Shown: positions 1 through 10,235 of the stretch, piece after piece
How positions within the stretch are numbered: the stretch's first letter is position 1
Layout of the letters: every line of letters begins with the position of its first letter
Assembly (NCBI RefSeq): GCF_000388065.1
Contig: NW_009242976.1
Location: 1,545,630 to 1,572,945, forward strand
Reading direction: 5' to 3'
Length of the DNA: 27,316 bases
Origin: Fonticula alba
Taxonomy: Eukaryota; Opisthokonta; Rotosphaerida; Fonticulaceae
Position numbers and translations under genes: made by a program
Notes under the pieces: model-generated
The model's database searches: none
What the model was told of the DNA's origin: nothing
Seen by the model: the letters and a program-made list of their open reading frames with translations, nothing else

Positions 1-73
1 CTCTTCCCTTTTCCCCCCACCCCAACCCGCAGTCCCCCCCCCTCTCCCCCCCTCCCCCAAACACCGGAGCACC
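1..73 (+). promoter_or_regulatory. Pyrimidine-rich 5' flank of the secreted-protein gene
   Basis: The bases before the first start codon are almost all C and T on the sense strand, ending in caaacaccggagcacc before the ATG. This may be 5' UTR or the polypyrimidine end of a 5' UTR intron, since a cccgcag sits near base 32. Too little upstream sequence is present to decide. Confidence 0.4.
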
Positions 74-2212
74 ATGGCCCGCCCGAGTCGCCTCGCGCTG
101 GTCGCCCTCCTGGTGGCGGCCCTCCTGGGCACCGTCCTGGCCGACACCTACATGATGTTCCCGCCCGGCTCCAACAACCGGTGCGATGAGCGCAGCAACA
201 ACCGCAACAATGCCAACCGCCTGTTCGACTCGCAGAACAACGCCGCCGGTGGCTACCAGGTCTGCGACCGCGAGTACCGCTTCTACGAGGACACCGAGAT
301 CAACATCGAGTGGACCACGCAGCACGGTTGCGGCAACGGCGCCAGCAACAAGGCCGACAACTCGGTCCCCGAGTCGGTCGGCTGCCAGCAGACCATCCAG
401 ATCGGCTGCGAGGACACCTTCCGCAAGTATGCCGGCCCGCAGGCCGACTCCTACCGGCTGACCGACGGCATCTCCCTGGGCCGTGGCTGCGCCGACCGGC
501 CGAGCGAATGCCCGGACGGCAACATGGACAATGCCTACAAGATCTTCGGCAACTCCTGCACCCAGACCCACCCGACCACCGGGCTGACCGAGGTGGCCTA
601 CCGGTCGCGCGGCCAGAACATCGACCAGGGCAACCACTGCCCCAACGGCTTCTCCAACAGCGAGGAGTGCAACAACCTGGACCTGTCCAACTCCATGGGC
701 ACCTTCAACAGCAACACCTGCCGCTGCTCCACCCGCAAGCAGAAGACCTTCGGTGTTCACGAGCCGGAGATGGTCTATGCCAAGTGCATTTGCCGCGACC
801 GCAACCTCGGCCTCTTCGTGGCCGACCGTGGTTCGTCCAATGTGCTGGGCGCCACTCGCACTCGCGAGAACCCCGGTGGTGCTCGCTATGGCTTCCAGTG
901 CGCCGAGGAGGCCAACTACGCTCCCTACTGGCACTGCACCCCCTGGATGGATGTGGCCTACGTCGTGTCCGACACCAGCCGGTGCGACTTCTACCGCAGC
1001 GAGTCCCAGAATGTCAAGGACAAGTGCGAGTGCGTTCCCAAGGCCGGCGACGATGCCACCCTGGAGCAGATTTGCGAGGCCCAGCGCTACAACACCGCCG
1101 TCGATTGCACCACCAACGACCACAAGTGGAAGTGCGACTGCAAGTGGAACATCCCGGCCCCGGATTGCATCCAGGCCCCCTGGCAGCCGGACAACCGCCT
1201 CGGCAACACCCTGGCCACCAGCCGCAGTGCCGAGGAGCTTTCCCACACCTTCTCCCACTACAAGTGGCACATTCCCCGGAACTTCGTGCCCAAGGGCATG
1301 GATGAGCGCCGCTGTGTTCTGCGCATTCGTTACAACATCACCAATGCCGAGGTCCCGCACGACTTCGACTACACCAACAACGACCAGATCAAGAACAACC
1401 CGGTGTACGTGTTCGGCACCCCGGGCAGCTCCACCCCCACCGAGGCCATGCCCCTGCGTCTGGCCATCAACACCGCGCAGTTTGGCCGCACCTTCGAGGA
1501 CCGGTCGTATGTCTTTGTGGTGGCCAAGCGCCCCTCCAACCTGAAGGGCGCCCGCATCCACAACATCAATGTTCGCGGCAAGCGCGGCAACATTGCCCAG
1601 GTCCGCAACTGCGTCGAGTACAACTTCACCCCGGATCACAAGCATGTGAATGTCGGCGATTACATCCACTTCCAGTGGTGCCTCACCGAGTATGACGACC
1701 CGAACAACGCCGGTAATGGTCTTGCCGGTACCGGTCGTGCCAATGTCGTCCCCATCCACAACTACGCCTCCAACATCTTCCAGAACCAGGCCGAGGAGGA
1801 GCGCTGCCGCATGTTCACCGAGGAGGACGAGCGCCGCCTGGCTTGGCTCGATCAGACCGAGTGCCTCTCCGTGGAGGCCATGCTCCAGGGCTCGAATGAC
1901 AACAACAACATCCGCGCCTGCCAGTTCCTGAACGGTGTCCGCGACCCGGAGACCAAGATGCCCACCGCCTACTTCTCCCACGTGGCCAAGGTCCAGAAGG
2001 CTTGCTCCTACAAGTACATCTCCACCCGGAACAATGACTTCTCCAACCGCGCCCAGAAGGGTGTCATCAACGCCACCCCGGCTGGTGCCACCCTCGGCAT
2101 GGCCATCGGTATTTCCATCGGTGCCATTGTCGTCGTCGGTGCCATCGTCGCCGTTGGTGTTCTTGTCTACACCGGCAAGATGACCATCGGCAACTTCGGC
2201 AAGAAGGTCTAA
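74..2212 (+). CDS. Secreted/type I membrane cysteine-rich 'SNNR' protein with cupredoxin-like C-terminal region
   Basis: Single uninterrupted reading frame of 712 residues; the ATG sits in a good context (gagcaccATGg). Residues 1-23 form a classic signal peptide with a likely cut after VLA. The mature N-terminus reads YMMFPPGSNNRCDE, followed by NRLFDSQNN and GGYQVCDR. This pattern matches, as I recall it, a family of secreted proteins in oomycetes, amoebae and other protists that has no assigned function. Residues about 70-390 are cysteine-rich and probably disulphide-bonded, with CRC, CICR and CDCKW clusters. Residues about 525-590 (VNVGDYIHFQWC, then IHNYASNIF) resemble a cupredoxin-like strand and loop pattern in that family. 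Residues about 675-701 are a Gly/Ile/Val transmembrane helix, leaving an 11-residue basic cytosolic tail. Codons are overwhelmingly C- or G-ending, suggesting high expression. The gene is certain; a role in wall, matrix or surface adhesion is only inference. Confidence 0.9.
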   Translation: MARPSRLALVALLVAALLGTVLADTYMMFPPGSNNRCDERSNNRNNANRLFDSQNNAAGGYQVCDREYRFYEDTEINIEWTTQHGCGNGASNKADNSVPESVGCQQTIQIGCEDTFRKYAGPQADSYRLTDGISLGRGCADRPSECPDGNMDNAYKIFGNSCTQTHPTTGLTEVAYRSRGQNIDQGNHCPNGFSNSEECNNLDLSNSMGTFNSNTCRCSTRKQKTFGVHEPEMVYAKCICRDRNLGLFVADRGSSNVLGATRTRENPGGARYGFQCAEEANYAPYWHCTPWMDVAYVVSDTSRCDFYRSESQNVKDKCECVPKAGDDATLEQICEAQRYNTAVDCTTNDHKWKCDCKWNIPAPDCIQAPWQPDNRLGNTLATSRSAEELSHTFSHYKWHIPRNFVPKGMDERRCVLRIRYNITNAEVPHDFDYTNNDQIKNNPVYVFGTPGSSTPTEAMPLRLAINTAQFGRTFEDRSYVFVVAKRPSNLKGARIHNINVRGKRGNIAQVRNCVEYNFTPDHKHVNVGDYIHFQWCLTEYDDPNNAGNGLAGTGRANVVPIHNYASNIFQNQAEEERCRMFTEEDERRLAWLDQTECLSVEAMLQGSNDNNNIRACQFLNGVRDPETKMPTAYFSHVAKVQKACSYKYISTRNNDFSNRAQKGVINATPAGATLGMAIGISIGAIVVVGAIVAVGVLVYTGKMTIGNFGKKV

Positions 2213-3830
2213 GCGTGCCGCCGCTGTGCATGGCAATCGCAGTTCCGCGAGCGGCGGCGCGGAGAGAAAGGGCCCCCGACAGAGGGCCGGGCCGGGGCGG
2301 GGTTGAGCGGCGGCGCGCGAGGAGCAGAGACCGTAGAGGGGGGCCCATCACTGGGGGGTGGGGGAAAGACTCCCCGCTTCTGCGGGACTTTCCTCCCCTC
2401 TGCCCTGTCTTGCGCTCTCTCTCTCTCTCTCTGTCCCTTCCCCTCCTCCCTCTCCCCCTCCCCCTCCCCCTCCCTCCCCCTTTCCCTCTCCCTTCCTCCG
2501 CTGGTGGCGGTGATGTGTGTGTGTGTGTCAGCCCCAGCTACTGCAAGCCGCCGGTCGGCCCTCAGCTTGTGCGCGCGCGTGCCTCCCTCCCCTGTTCCCC
2601 CCCCCCTCTCCCGCCTCTTCTGGCATGTGCTGGCGGTCCTCCCTCCCCCTGCGTGCATCGCATCCTCCCCGTCTCTCCCTCTGTGCGCCTTCCTTTTGTG
2701 CATGGCGCACGGGAGCACGCGTGCAGGAAAAAGGCATCCTCTCTCCCTCTCTTTTCCTCTCTGTCTCTCTCCCCCATTCCAACTATCACACCCTGGCATC
2801 ATCCAGCCCCCCCCCCCCGTTCGAGGCAACTGCTCCTCGCGCTTTCCTCTTTCTCTCGTGTGTCTGCGCTTGCTTGTGGCTCGTCTTTTTCCTCCTCGGC
2901 CCCCCCCCCTTTTGCCCCCTCCTCGCCCTTCCTTCCTTCCTCTCCCTCTTCCCCCTATTTCCCTGCGCGGGTGTCTTTCACCACACGTACGCGCCCAGCT
3001 CGCGTGCTGTCGGGATTATCGGGGTGGAGTGTGAGGGGGAGTGTTGTTGTGGCGGGGCCAGAGGGACAAAGAGAGGGGGGAGGCCCAGAGGCCGGCAAAA
3101 GGCGCTGCCATGCAGTGCAGAGCACTCATGTGGACCCAGGAGGGCCTGAGGCGTGCGCGCGCGATGCGTATGTTGTTCTCGGCCTGGCGGTTGGCAGCGT
3201 GCTGTGCTTGTTGCTTCTCGCGTGTGGTTGTATGTCGCCCCCCCCCCCTCTCGACGAGGGTCGGCGTCATGTGTCCTCACGCGGGGAGGGCGAGAGCGGA
3301 TGGACGAAGGAGGCATGCCTTTGTCTGTTGATGTGCGCGAGGGGGACGGTACGCGCCCGTTCCCCCCCCCCCCCCCCTCCGGTGTTTATGCTCTCCCTCC
3401 CCTGCCGCGTCGCTCATGCGTGTGCTTCGGGAGTGCCGAGGGCCGTTGCCCCCCCCTCCCCTGGAGACCACTACCTTTTGTTGGCGTGTGGTCTCCTCCC
3501 GGGATGCTGTGTGCCCCCCACTCCCGAAGCGCGCCCTTTCCCCCCCTTCTCCGGCCACGCGCGCCCCGCAATATACACTGTCGAGTCCCCCGAAGATCTT
3601 CCCCCCTTCTTTTCGGCTGTCCCTCTTTTTTTTTGTCCATCGCCGTCGGGCGGGGGAGCTTTCTTTCGCCCTCGCGCCGTCGCCGCTGGCTGCCGATCAT
3701 TCATTCTGAAGGGGTCCAGAACGATGGGCGGACGCGTGGGAGGGCTGGGCGCGGCGCACCCCCTGCGGGTTGCCCATGTATCGCGCGCGCGCGCGCGCGC
3801 GTGCGCCACAACCCCCACACGATTCGCCCC

Positions 3831-3870
<40 letters not shown>

Positions 3871-4169
3871 CTGTGTGTGTGTCTGTAAAGTGCGTGTGTA
3901 TGTGGGGACCCGGACGTTTGCCCTGGCAGGCCATCCACCTGGGCGATCTGCCCTGCATCGCCGGTCCCCCTGCCCCTGGGGATGAGCTGCAGGTTCGCAG
4001 GCCCCCCCCCCCCCCCCATGAGACCCCCTAGTGCCATAACCATGTCCCAGGGGAAGCCACCCACTCCACTCCTCTCGTCCCTGTCGCCGTTTCACATCCA
4101 TCCTGGCCTCCTCGCTTGCCCACTTCTCGCGCCCGCCCCCTCATTCTCGCCCCATCTCCAGCCGCAATC
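2213..4169. other. Gene-free microsatellite-rich intergenic region
   Basis: About 2 kb between the stop of the secreted-protein gene and the start of the dehydrogenase gene. I see no domain, signal peptide or intron-linked reading frame on either strand; the open frames here translate to Ser/Pro/Arg/Leu low complexity. It holds a (CT)10 run near 2414-2433, CCCCTC repeats at about 2440-2500, many C runs of 8-14, a (CG)n tract and a long (GT)n tract. The plus strand is pyrimidine-biased throughout, and the last 120 bases form the pyrimidine-rich leader of the next gene. Confidence 0.6.
3782..3869. repeat. Adjacent (CG)n and (GT)n dinucleotide tracts
   Basis: An uninterrupted CG alternation at 3782-3801 is followed about 30 bases later by a GT alternation at 3832-3869. 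Both are alternating purine/pyrimidine tracts, the kind of sequence known to adopt left-handed Z-DNA under negative supercoiling. Confidence 0.85.
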
Positions 4170-7100
4170 ATGTCCAGTGACAGTGCTGGCAATGATGTGA
4201 CCACCGCCGCCGGCTGTGTGTCGCCACCGGTCATGTCGGACACCGAGCCCAAGTCTGCCCCTGCGGCCGAGTCCGACTCCAGCGCCAACCTCGAGCCCGG
4301 CGCCCCGGCCGCTGCCGCCGACCCATCGGCCGCGGCCGCCGCCGCCGCCTCCGCCGCCACCGAGGCCACCGAGGCCATGTCTGCGGAGGAGATCGAGCAG
4401 GCGACGGCCCTGTTGAGCCGGATTGACGCTCTTGGCGAGGAGGTATGGAAGGGGAAGCCCTTCCGGAAGTTCCGCGTGGCGCTGATGCCCTTCGTCCAGA
4501 GCATCGTCGAGTCCTCCGACGGGCGCATCGACTCGAAGCGCCGCCGCGAGTGGTATGTGGAGAAGCGCGACAAGCTCGCCCGTCGGCAGCGCTTCGCCGG
4601 TGCGTCATCCCATCACAGTGGTCTCGCTGGCGGCTTGGCCTCCCTCATTCCGCGCCCCGTCGGCGTTTGATGGCTAACCCTGATAATTTGCCACAGCCGC
4701 CGACCGTCACTCCATCGAGTCGCGCAAGCTCTGGTCCACGCGCATGAACAACATGGCCACCATCCATGCGAACATCCAAAATGCCCTTCCCGGGGCCGAG
4801 GCCGTCCCTCTGTTCCCCGATGGCGTGGGTGGTGCGTGTGCGAGGAGCTGTTCCCCGCTATCCGGAGAGCCATGCCACTCCCCCTCCTCTCTTTCTCTCC
4901 CTCCCTCCCTCTCTCCCTCCCTCCCTCTCTCCCTCCCTCCCTCTCTCCCTCCCTCCCTCTTCGTGTCTCTCTTCACATCGAGCTGACCATGACTCGACTT
5001 CCGCGGCTTTCCTCACGGAATGCCCCCTGCCCTCGCCTATCCAGAGAACATGCTGATCGGTGATCACCGGCTTCTGGACGCCCCGAAGGTGGACACTGCC
5101 AAGGTGGCTGACGTGGCTTCGGATGCCGAGCCCATGTCCGATGGCGAGGCCACTGCTGACACCGGGTCTGCCGCCGCCGGCGATGCCCGGCCCGAGCCGG
5201 CCTCCATGAGCAACCCGCGCTTCACGCCGCAGGGGCCGCAGCCGGCCTCGGTCCTGCGGGACATGGTCACCCCGCCGGCTCCGAGCATCGCCGGTGGCCG
5301 GGCCGAGCCCCAGGTCGCCGACGCCGAGGAGGCCGGCGAGCCGGACGGCGCCAACCCTTCGCTCAACCGGCCCATCGGCTGCTACATTTGCCGGGCGCGC
5401 TTCCGCCATCTCCACCACTTCTACCACGCCCTGTGTCCCTCGTGTGCCAAGCTCAACTACGAGAAGCGCCACCAGAGCGCCGACCTGACGGATTACATTG
5501 CCCTGGTGACCGGGTCGCGTGTCAAGATCGGCTACCAGGTGCGCCTGCCGGCCCCCTCCTCCCTCGCATTCCGGCGATGCCCTCCCCGGCGCATGCGTGC
5601 CGCCCTTGCTGCTCGTGCCTTTCTTGCTTGCCTCCCTCTCTGACCCTCTTCATGTGGCTGCCTCGCCGGTCTCCATGCCGGCATCCTCCGTTCCCTTCCT
5701 TCCCGGGCTCCACCGCTGCTGTCGGGCCTCGCAGACCGCGCTCAAGCTTCTGCGCTGCGGCGCCACGGTCTATGCGACCACGCGTTTCCCGGCCGACTCG
5801 CTGTCCCGCTATGCACGCGAGGTGCGCGCCCCTGCGCATGGGCATCCGGCGCCTCCCGTGACCTCCCTTTCGCCCGGTCTCACCTAGGCCCCGTCCTCTG
5901 ACAACCCCCCCCCCCCCCCCGCCCCCCAGCCGGACTATGCCAAGTGGAAGGACCGCCTGCATGTGATCGGCATCGATTTGCGCGATGTGGTGGCCATCGA
6001 GCAGCTGTGCACCTTCCTCAACGGCACCCTGCCGCACTTGGACATCATCATCAACAATGCCTGCCAGACCATCCGCCGGCCGGCATACTACTATCACCAC
6101 TTGATGGAGCGCGAGACGCAGCTGCTGGGCATGCTGGACGACCCGGCCAAGGAGGCCATTCGGTGGTCGGCGCATGCCAATCGCGGGCCGGCCAAATCCC
6201 TCCCGGCCGCCGACCCTGCGTCGGCCGTGGTCGAAGAGCTGGAGGCCGACGGATCGTCGACCGGCGGGCCCCCGGCCCCGGGCCCGGCGCTGGATCTGGC
6301 CAACGGCGATGTCAACATCATGTCGCTGGCCGGCAATATGATGGCCATGGCTGGGAGCTTCTCCGAGGCGCTGGCCGACGCGCCGGGCGATGCCACCGCC
6401 GCGGCAAGCAGCGTGGTCCTGTCTGCCGCCACCTCGACCCGGTACTCGTCGGCGCACCTGTCGCAGCTGCCCCTGCTGCCGGAGGACGACGAGCGTCGGG
6501 ACTGCGTCTTCCCGGCCGGCGCGCTGGACATCAATGCTCAGCAGGTGGACCTGCGCAAGACCAACAGCTGGATGATGAAGCTGGCCGAGGTGTCAACCCC
6601 GGAGCTGATCGAGGTGTTCACGGTGAACTCGGTGGCGCCGTTTGTGCTGAATGGCCGCCTGCGGCCGTTGTTGGAGCGCTCGCCCCGTGCGGCGCGGTAC
6701 ATCGTCAACGTCAGCGCCATGGAGGGTGCGTAGTTGTCGCCATGGTCCCTCGGCCGGCCCTCGCCCGCGCTGTCGGCTTCCCAGTGGGTTCTTCCCTTTC
6801 CGGGTCCTTCTTCTGCGTGTCTGACATTCCGCCGCGCCCCTCCTCTCCCCTGCCTCCACTCCGATTCCTCTCCCGCGTCCGCCGGGGGGGGGGGGGATTA
6901 CCTGGCGCAACCGCGCGAGCAGGCAAGTTCTACCGCTTCAAGAGCCCCAACCACCCGCACACCAACATGGCCAAGGCCGCGCTGAACATGATGACCCGCA
7001 CCAGCTCCCAGGATTATGCCGAGAGCTCGATCTACATGAACTCCGTGGACACCGGCTGGATCAATGACGAGAAGCCGCTGGAGCTTGCGGCACGCCACGC

Positions 7101-7233
7101 GGAGTACTTCCAGACGCCGATCGACGAGGTCGACGCCATGGCGCGCATCCTGGACCCGGTGTTCGACGGGGTCTCCCGGGGGAAGCTCTATCATGGCCTC
7201 TTCATGAAGGATTACTTCCCGACCGAGTGGTGA
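4170..7233 (+). CDS. Zinc-ribbon/short-chain dehydrogenase-reductase fusion (SDR family)
   Basis: Six exons: 4170-4599, 4697-4831, 5045-5538, 5735-5821, 5930-6725, 6923-7233; 750 residues. All junction phases agree and every intron is GT-AG. Residues 1-70 are Ala/Ser-rich. Residues about 75-190 are charged and helical, followed by an acidic Pro/Ala linker. A CxxC-14-CxxC zinc site lies at C301, C304, C319 and C322. A Rossmann dehydrogenase domain follows directly: TGSRVKIG at 344-351, IINNACQ with N424-N425-A426, and a VNVSAMEG strand with S644. A HPHTNMAKAALNMMTRT helix contains K665. The pairing of a short zinc ribbon with this SDR type is, from memory, shared with bacterial and fungal relatives. 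An Ala/Pro-rich insert occupies about 460-555. The substrate is unknown, and the usual catalytic tyrosine is absent (see findings). The 3' end converges on the Cas1p gene. Confidence 0.88.
4895..4958. repeat. Four perfect tandem copies of a 16-base CT-rich unit
   Basis: The unit ctctccctccctccct is repeated four times without error inside intron 2 of the dehydrogenase gene, where it extends the pyrimidine tract. A CTGAC branch-point-like sequence follows at about 4982. It is a minisatellite and is probably length-polymorphic. Confidence 0.9.
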
Positions 7234-7531
7234 GGTCCCTTTGCCTCACCTCCGCCCCCCCCCCCCCCCCCGCTGCCGGGCCTCCCGCTCCGCCCCTCTT
7301 CTTCCTGTGTGTGTGTGTGTGTGGGGGGGGGGGGGGGGATCTTTTGCCCCCCTTCTCGGCTTCGGCCACTTCTCATTCTCTTCCCTCTCGGGTGTATTCC
7401 CTTGTGCCGGGCACACGCCGCCCCTGCTCTTTTGTGGGGCGACGCCAGCACACAATAGACAAGGCCCAGTGCCTCGGTGTGGTGTCTTCCATGGGTCGCG
7501 CCTCTGCGCCGGGTGCCCCCTCGCGCCCCCT
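7234..7531. other. Convergent 3' intergenic region between dehydrogenase and Cas1p genes
   Basis: Contains a poly-C run (about 7255-7271), a short GT tract running into a G run (about 7309-7339), and mixed sequence. No gene is visible. A 13-base match to the shared 3' element of the other convergent gaps lies at 7475-7487. Confidence 0.6.
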
Positions 7532-9725
7532 TCACCGGTAGGCGGCGGTCACCTCGGCCCAGGAGCTGGTTTGCGGGGCGATCAGCAGGATGGCCAGCCA
7601 CACGGCCCCAAAGAGGCCGACCCCGGCGAGGATGCGCCGGACCCAGGGCTCCAGCCGGCCGCCTGGCCCGGGCCCCTTGGCCCCGCCGGAGCCCGGGGAG
7701 GCCACCATGCCGCCTGGCAGGAGGGCCTTGCCGGGGCCGGGACGCGGCGGACTGGGGACAAGCATTTCGCACAGGGTCCCGCTGGCCTCGGCCAGATAGT
7801 AAGACACGGCCAGGAAGATGATCGAGTCGAACAGGAAGTTGGTCAGGGTCATGGTGGCGGCCAGGCCGCTGGCAGCGGCGTGGCCCCAGGCCCCCGGCCA
7901 CAGGAGCCCCAGCAGCCGCGACCGGGCGTCATCCGTCAGCCAGAGGTGGAACTGGGTGACATATGTTTCGAGGGAGATGCGCCCGCTCCACATGAAGAGG
8001 GCGATGGACTGGCGCGACACGTGCGCCGAAGGGGGGCGGGGGGGGGGGGGGGGGGCCAGCCGGCGGTGATGTGGGGTCAGTACTGCGCGTGAGGTGTCCT
8101 CCTTTTCGGCCTTCTTCTCGCTCTCTCGCTTCCTCGCCCATCGCCGGGGGTGGCCATGGCTGGCGCGTACCTTGGCCCGGAGCCGCCGGCTGAGGTTGCG
8201 CAGGACCAGGTAGCAGGTGATGGGGATGACGCTGGTGAAGGGGTGCAGCCGGTTGTAGGCAAACTTGTCCATGTACATGAGGCTGGTGAACCACCACACC
8301 AGCCCGGCCAGGGCCAGGGCCGCAATGAGCCCCTTGACGCGGTAGCGGCGGCCGGCCGGGCCGAGCTCCAGCCGGGCCAGGGCCCGCTCGGCGGCCGGCA
8401 GGGCCAGGGCCGTCAGCATGCCGGCCAGGATGACATATCGATCGAGCCCGGCCCGGAAGCGCCACTCATGCAGGGATCCCTGGATGGAGAGGATCGAGCT
8501 GAAGGGGGCGCTGAGGAGGGTGAAGAGCCCGGCGCCGGCCCAGCCCCGGCCGGCGAAGGGCAAGTCGAAGAGGGCAAACTGCACGACACCGGCGAGGGCA
8601 ATCTTCAGGAGGACACGCGCCGGGGAGCGGTTCCACCCGGGCCGGATGCCATATGTCCCGAGGACCAGCAGGAAGTAGAACGTGTGCAAGGGGCACACAT
8701 AGTACAGCATGTACGGCCGGGAGAGGGCCAAGCAGCTGGCCACGGCCAGCATGTTCAAGCGCAGGAGCATGCGCACCACGCGCCGGGCGCTGAAGTCCCC
8801 GGTCTTGGTGAAGTAGATGGCATTTCCGAAGCCGGTGAGCCAGATGTAGGCGGCGATGAAGACGCGGACCAGGTTGTATGCCTCGCGCGCATTGAAGAAG
8901 TGGTACAGCACGAAGACCAGCTGCATGGCGCCCTTCCACTCGTCCGACTGGTCGCGTCCCAGGATGCTGAACCATTCCGGGGCCAGGAGGGCCGGTGTCG
9001 AGCCCCCGGCCTGGTGCTCGCCCGGCGTCGGGGACAGGGCCCGGACGATCGGCGAATTCCCCGGGCCCGGTTGCGGGTTGGGGCTGACGGCGCTGGAGGT
9101 GGAAAGCGCGGCGGCGGCCGCCGCGGCGCGGGCCTCCGGGATGCTGACCACCACGCCGGCCTGGCCCAGAGCCGGGACCGCCGACAGGGGCACCGACTCG
9201 GCGGGGGCCGTGAGCGGGGGGCTGCGCTTGTGCGGGGTGGCCAGGCTGCCATCTGGGTCGGCATCGCCGTATGCCGGGCCATCGGCCGCCTGCTGGAGGG
9301 CGCGCACCTCGGCCGGGGCCAGTGGCATGCGGCCGGGCTGGACCGCGCGAATGGTCAGCAGGGCGGCCACGGCCACCGCGCCGCACACGAAGAAGAAGTA
9401 GTCCCCATCAAAGGCACGGCTGCCGGCGGTGGCGGCCCGCCAGGCCAGCGGCCCGTCCGCCGCGAAGAATGCCAGCACCGCGGCCGCGAAGAAGGCACCG
9501 GCGCGCAGGCCAGCCAGCCCCGGCGGGGTCCGAAGCCGGGCCAATTCCCCGGCCGACAGGGGCACCGTGGCCAGGGCGTGGCGGACCTCGGTCGCCAGCC
9601 AGGCGCCCATGCCGAGGACCAGGGCCACGGAGAGCGTCAGCTGGGGGGCCGTCGGGGCCGATGGGACCCGCGCCGGGTCGTCAGGGTCGGCGCCCAGCGC
9701 CCCGGCCGGCGACTTGGCAGGACCA

Positions 9726-9763
<38 letters not shown>

Positions 9764-10156
9764 ATGCGCATCGTCCACTCCCCGCCGGCCGAGGATGTGG
9801 GCCAGGCGCTGGTCGGTGGTGACAAGTCGCTGGTCGGTCATGCCGGCCGGGCCGATGAGTGCCCATTCCTGCAAGCTGCCGAGGCTGGCCACCTGATCGG
9901 CGCGGATCCAGGACTGGCTGCCGGTGGGGGCCGCCTGCGCGGTGCGCATCACCAGCACGGCTTCACCTTGGAGGAAGGCCTGGGCCTGGTCGGCGCGAAG
10001 GCGATTCCGGCTGAACTGCACGAGGCACACGATCAGGCAGCTGAAGGTCACCAGGGCCAAAGCCATGGCAGGCAGGAGGCGGGTGAGGGCGGCCACCGGC
10101 GAGCCGGGCGGCCGTCGCCGGCCCCGAGGCGTGAAGCCGGGACTGTGGACGAACAT
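7532..10156 (-). CDS. Cas1p/RWA-type multi-pass O-acetyltransferase candidate
   Basis: Two exons on the minus strand, 10156-8171 and 8008-7532, separated by a 162-base GT-AG intron; 820 residues. TM1 is at about 28-48. Further hydrophobic segments precede a Pro/Ala-rich loop of roughly 290-395 residues. The C-terminal half is the 10-TM Cas1p acyltransferase domain. It opens with DEWKGAMQLVFVLYHF (W407), then LTGFGNAIYFTKTGDFS, YYVCPLHT, and HPFTSVIPITCYLVLRN. Exon 2 supplies SGRISLETYVTQFHLWLT. These match the conserved blocks of fungal Cas1p, animal CASD1 and plant RWA proteins, which act in Golgi O-acetylation of glycans. A poly-Ala run (codons near 9731-9765) lies in the first loop. The start chosen is the ATG 30 residues before TM1; a further in-frame upstream extension reads through a CT repeat and is rejected. 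The lumenal GDSL-type esterase domain is not seen. Confidence 0.88.
9729..9765 (-). repeat. GCC trinucleotide repeat encoding poly-alanine
   Basis: A nearly pure run of GGC on the plus strand (GCC on the coding strand) encodes about 12 alanines in a soluble loop of the Cas1p protein. It is likely to vary in length between strains. Confidence 0.85.
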
Positions 10157-10185
10157 GACGGCGGCAAGCGGATGTGGGCGGGCGA

Positions 10186-10235
10186 GGGGAAAGAGAGAGA
10201 GAGAGAGAGAGAGAGGCCAGGGGGCGAGGGAGGGA
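10186..10235 (-). promoter_or_regulatory. (CT)n pyrimidine tract in the leader of the Cas1p gene
   Basis: On the coding strand an uninterrupted CT repeat (plus-strand GA, about 10192-10215) lies about 35 bases upstream of the Cas1p start codon. It matches the sense-strand pyrimidine tracts before all other genes in the window, so it is probably part of the 5' UTR or a core-promoter pyrimidine patch. Confidence 0.45.

Noticed and set aside
2215-3888. A 557-codon plus-strand frame after the secreted-protein gene
   Set aside because: It begins just after the real stop and is made of Ser/Leu/Pro microsatellite translation and poly-Val/Cys from a GT repeat.
4895-4958. CRISPR-like regular repeat
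   Set aside because: The 16-base units are head-to-tail with no spacers and lie inside a eukaryotic intron; it is a minisatellite.
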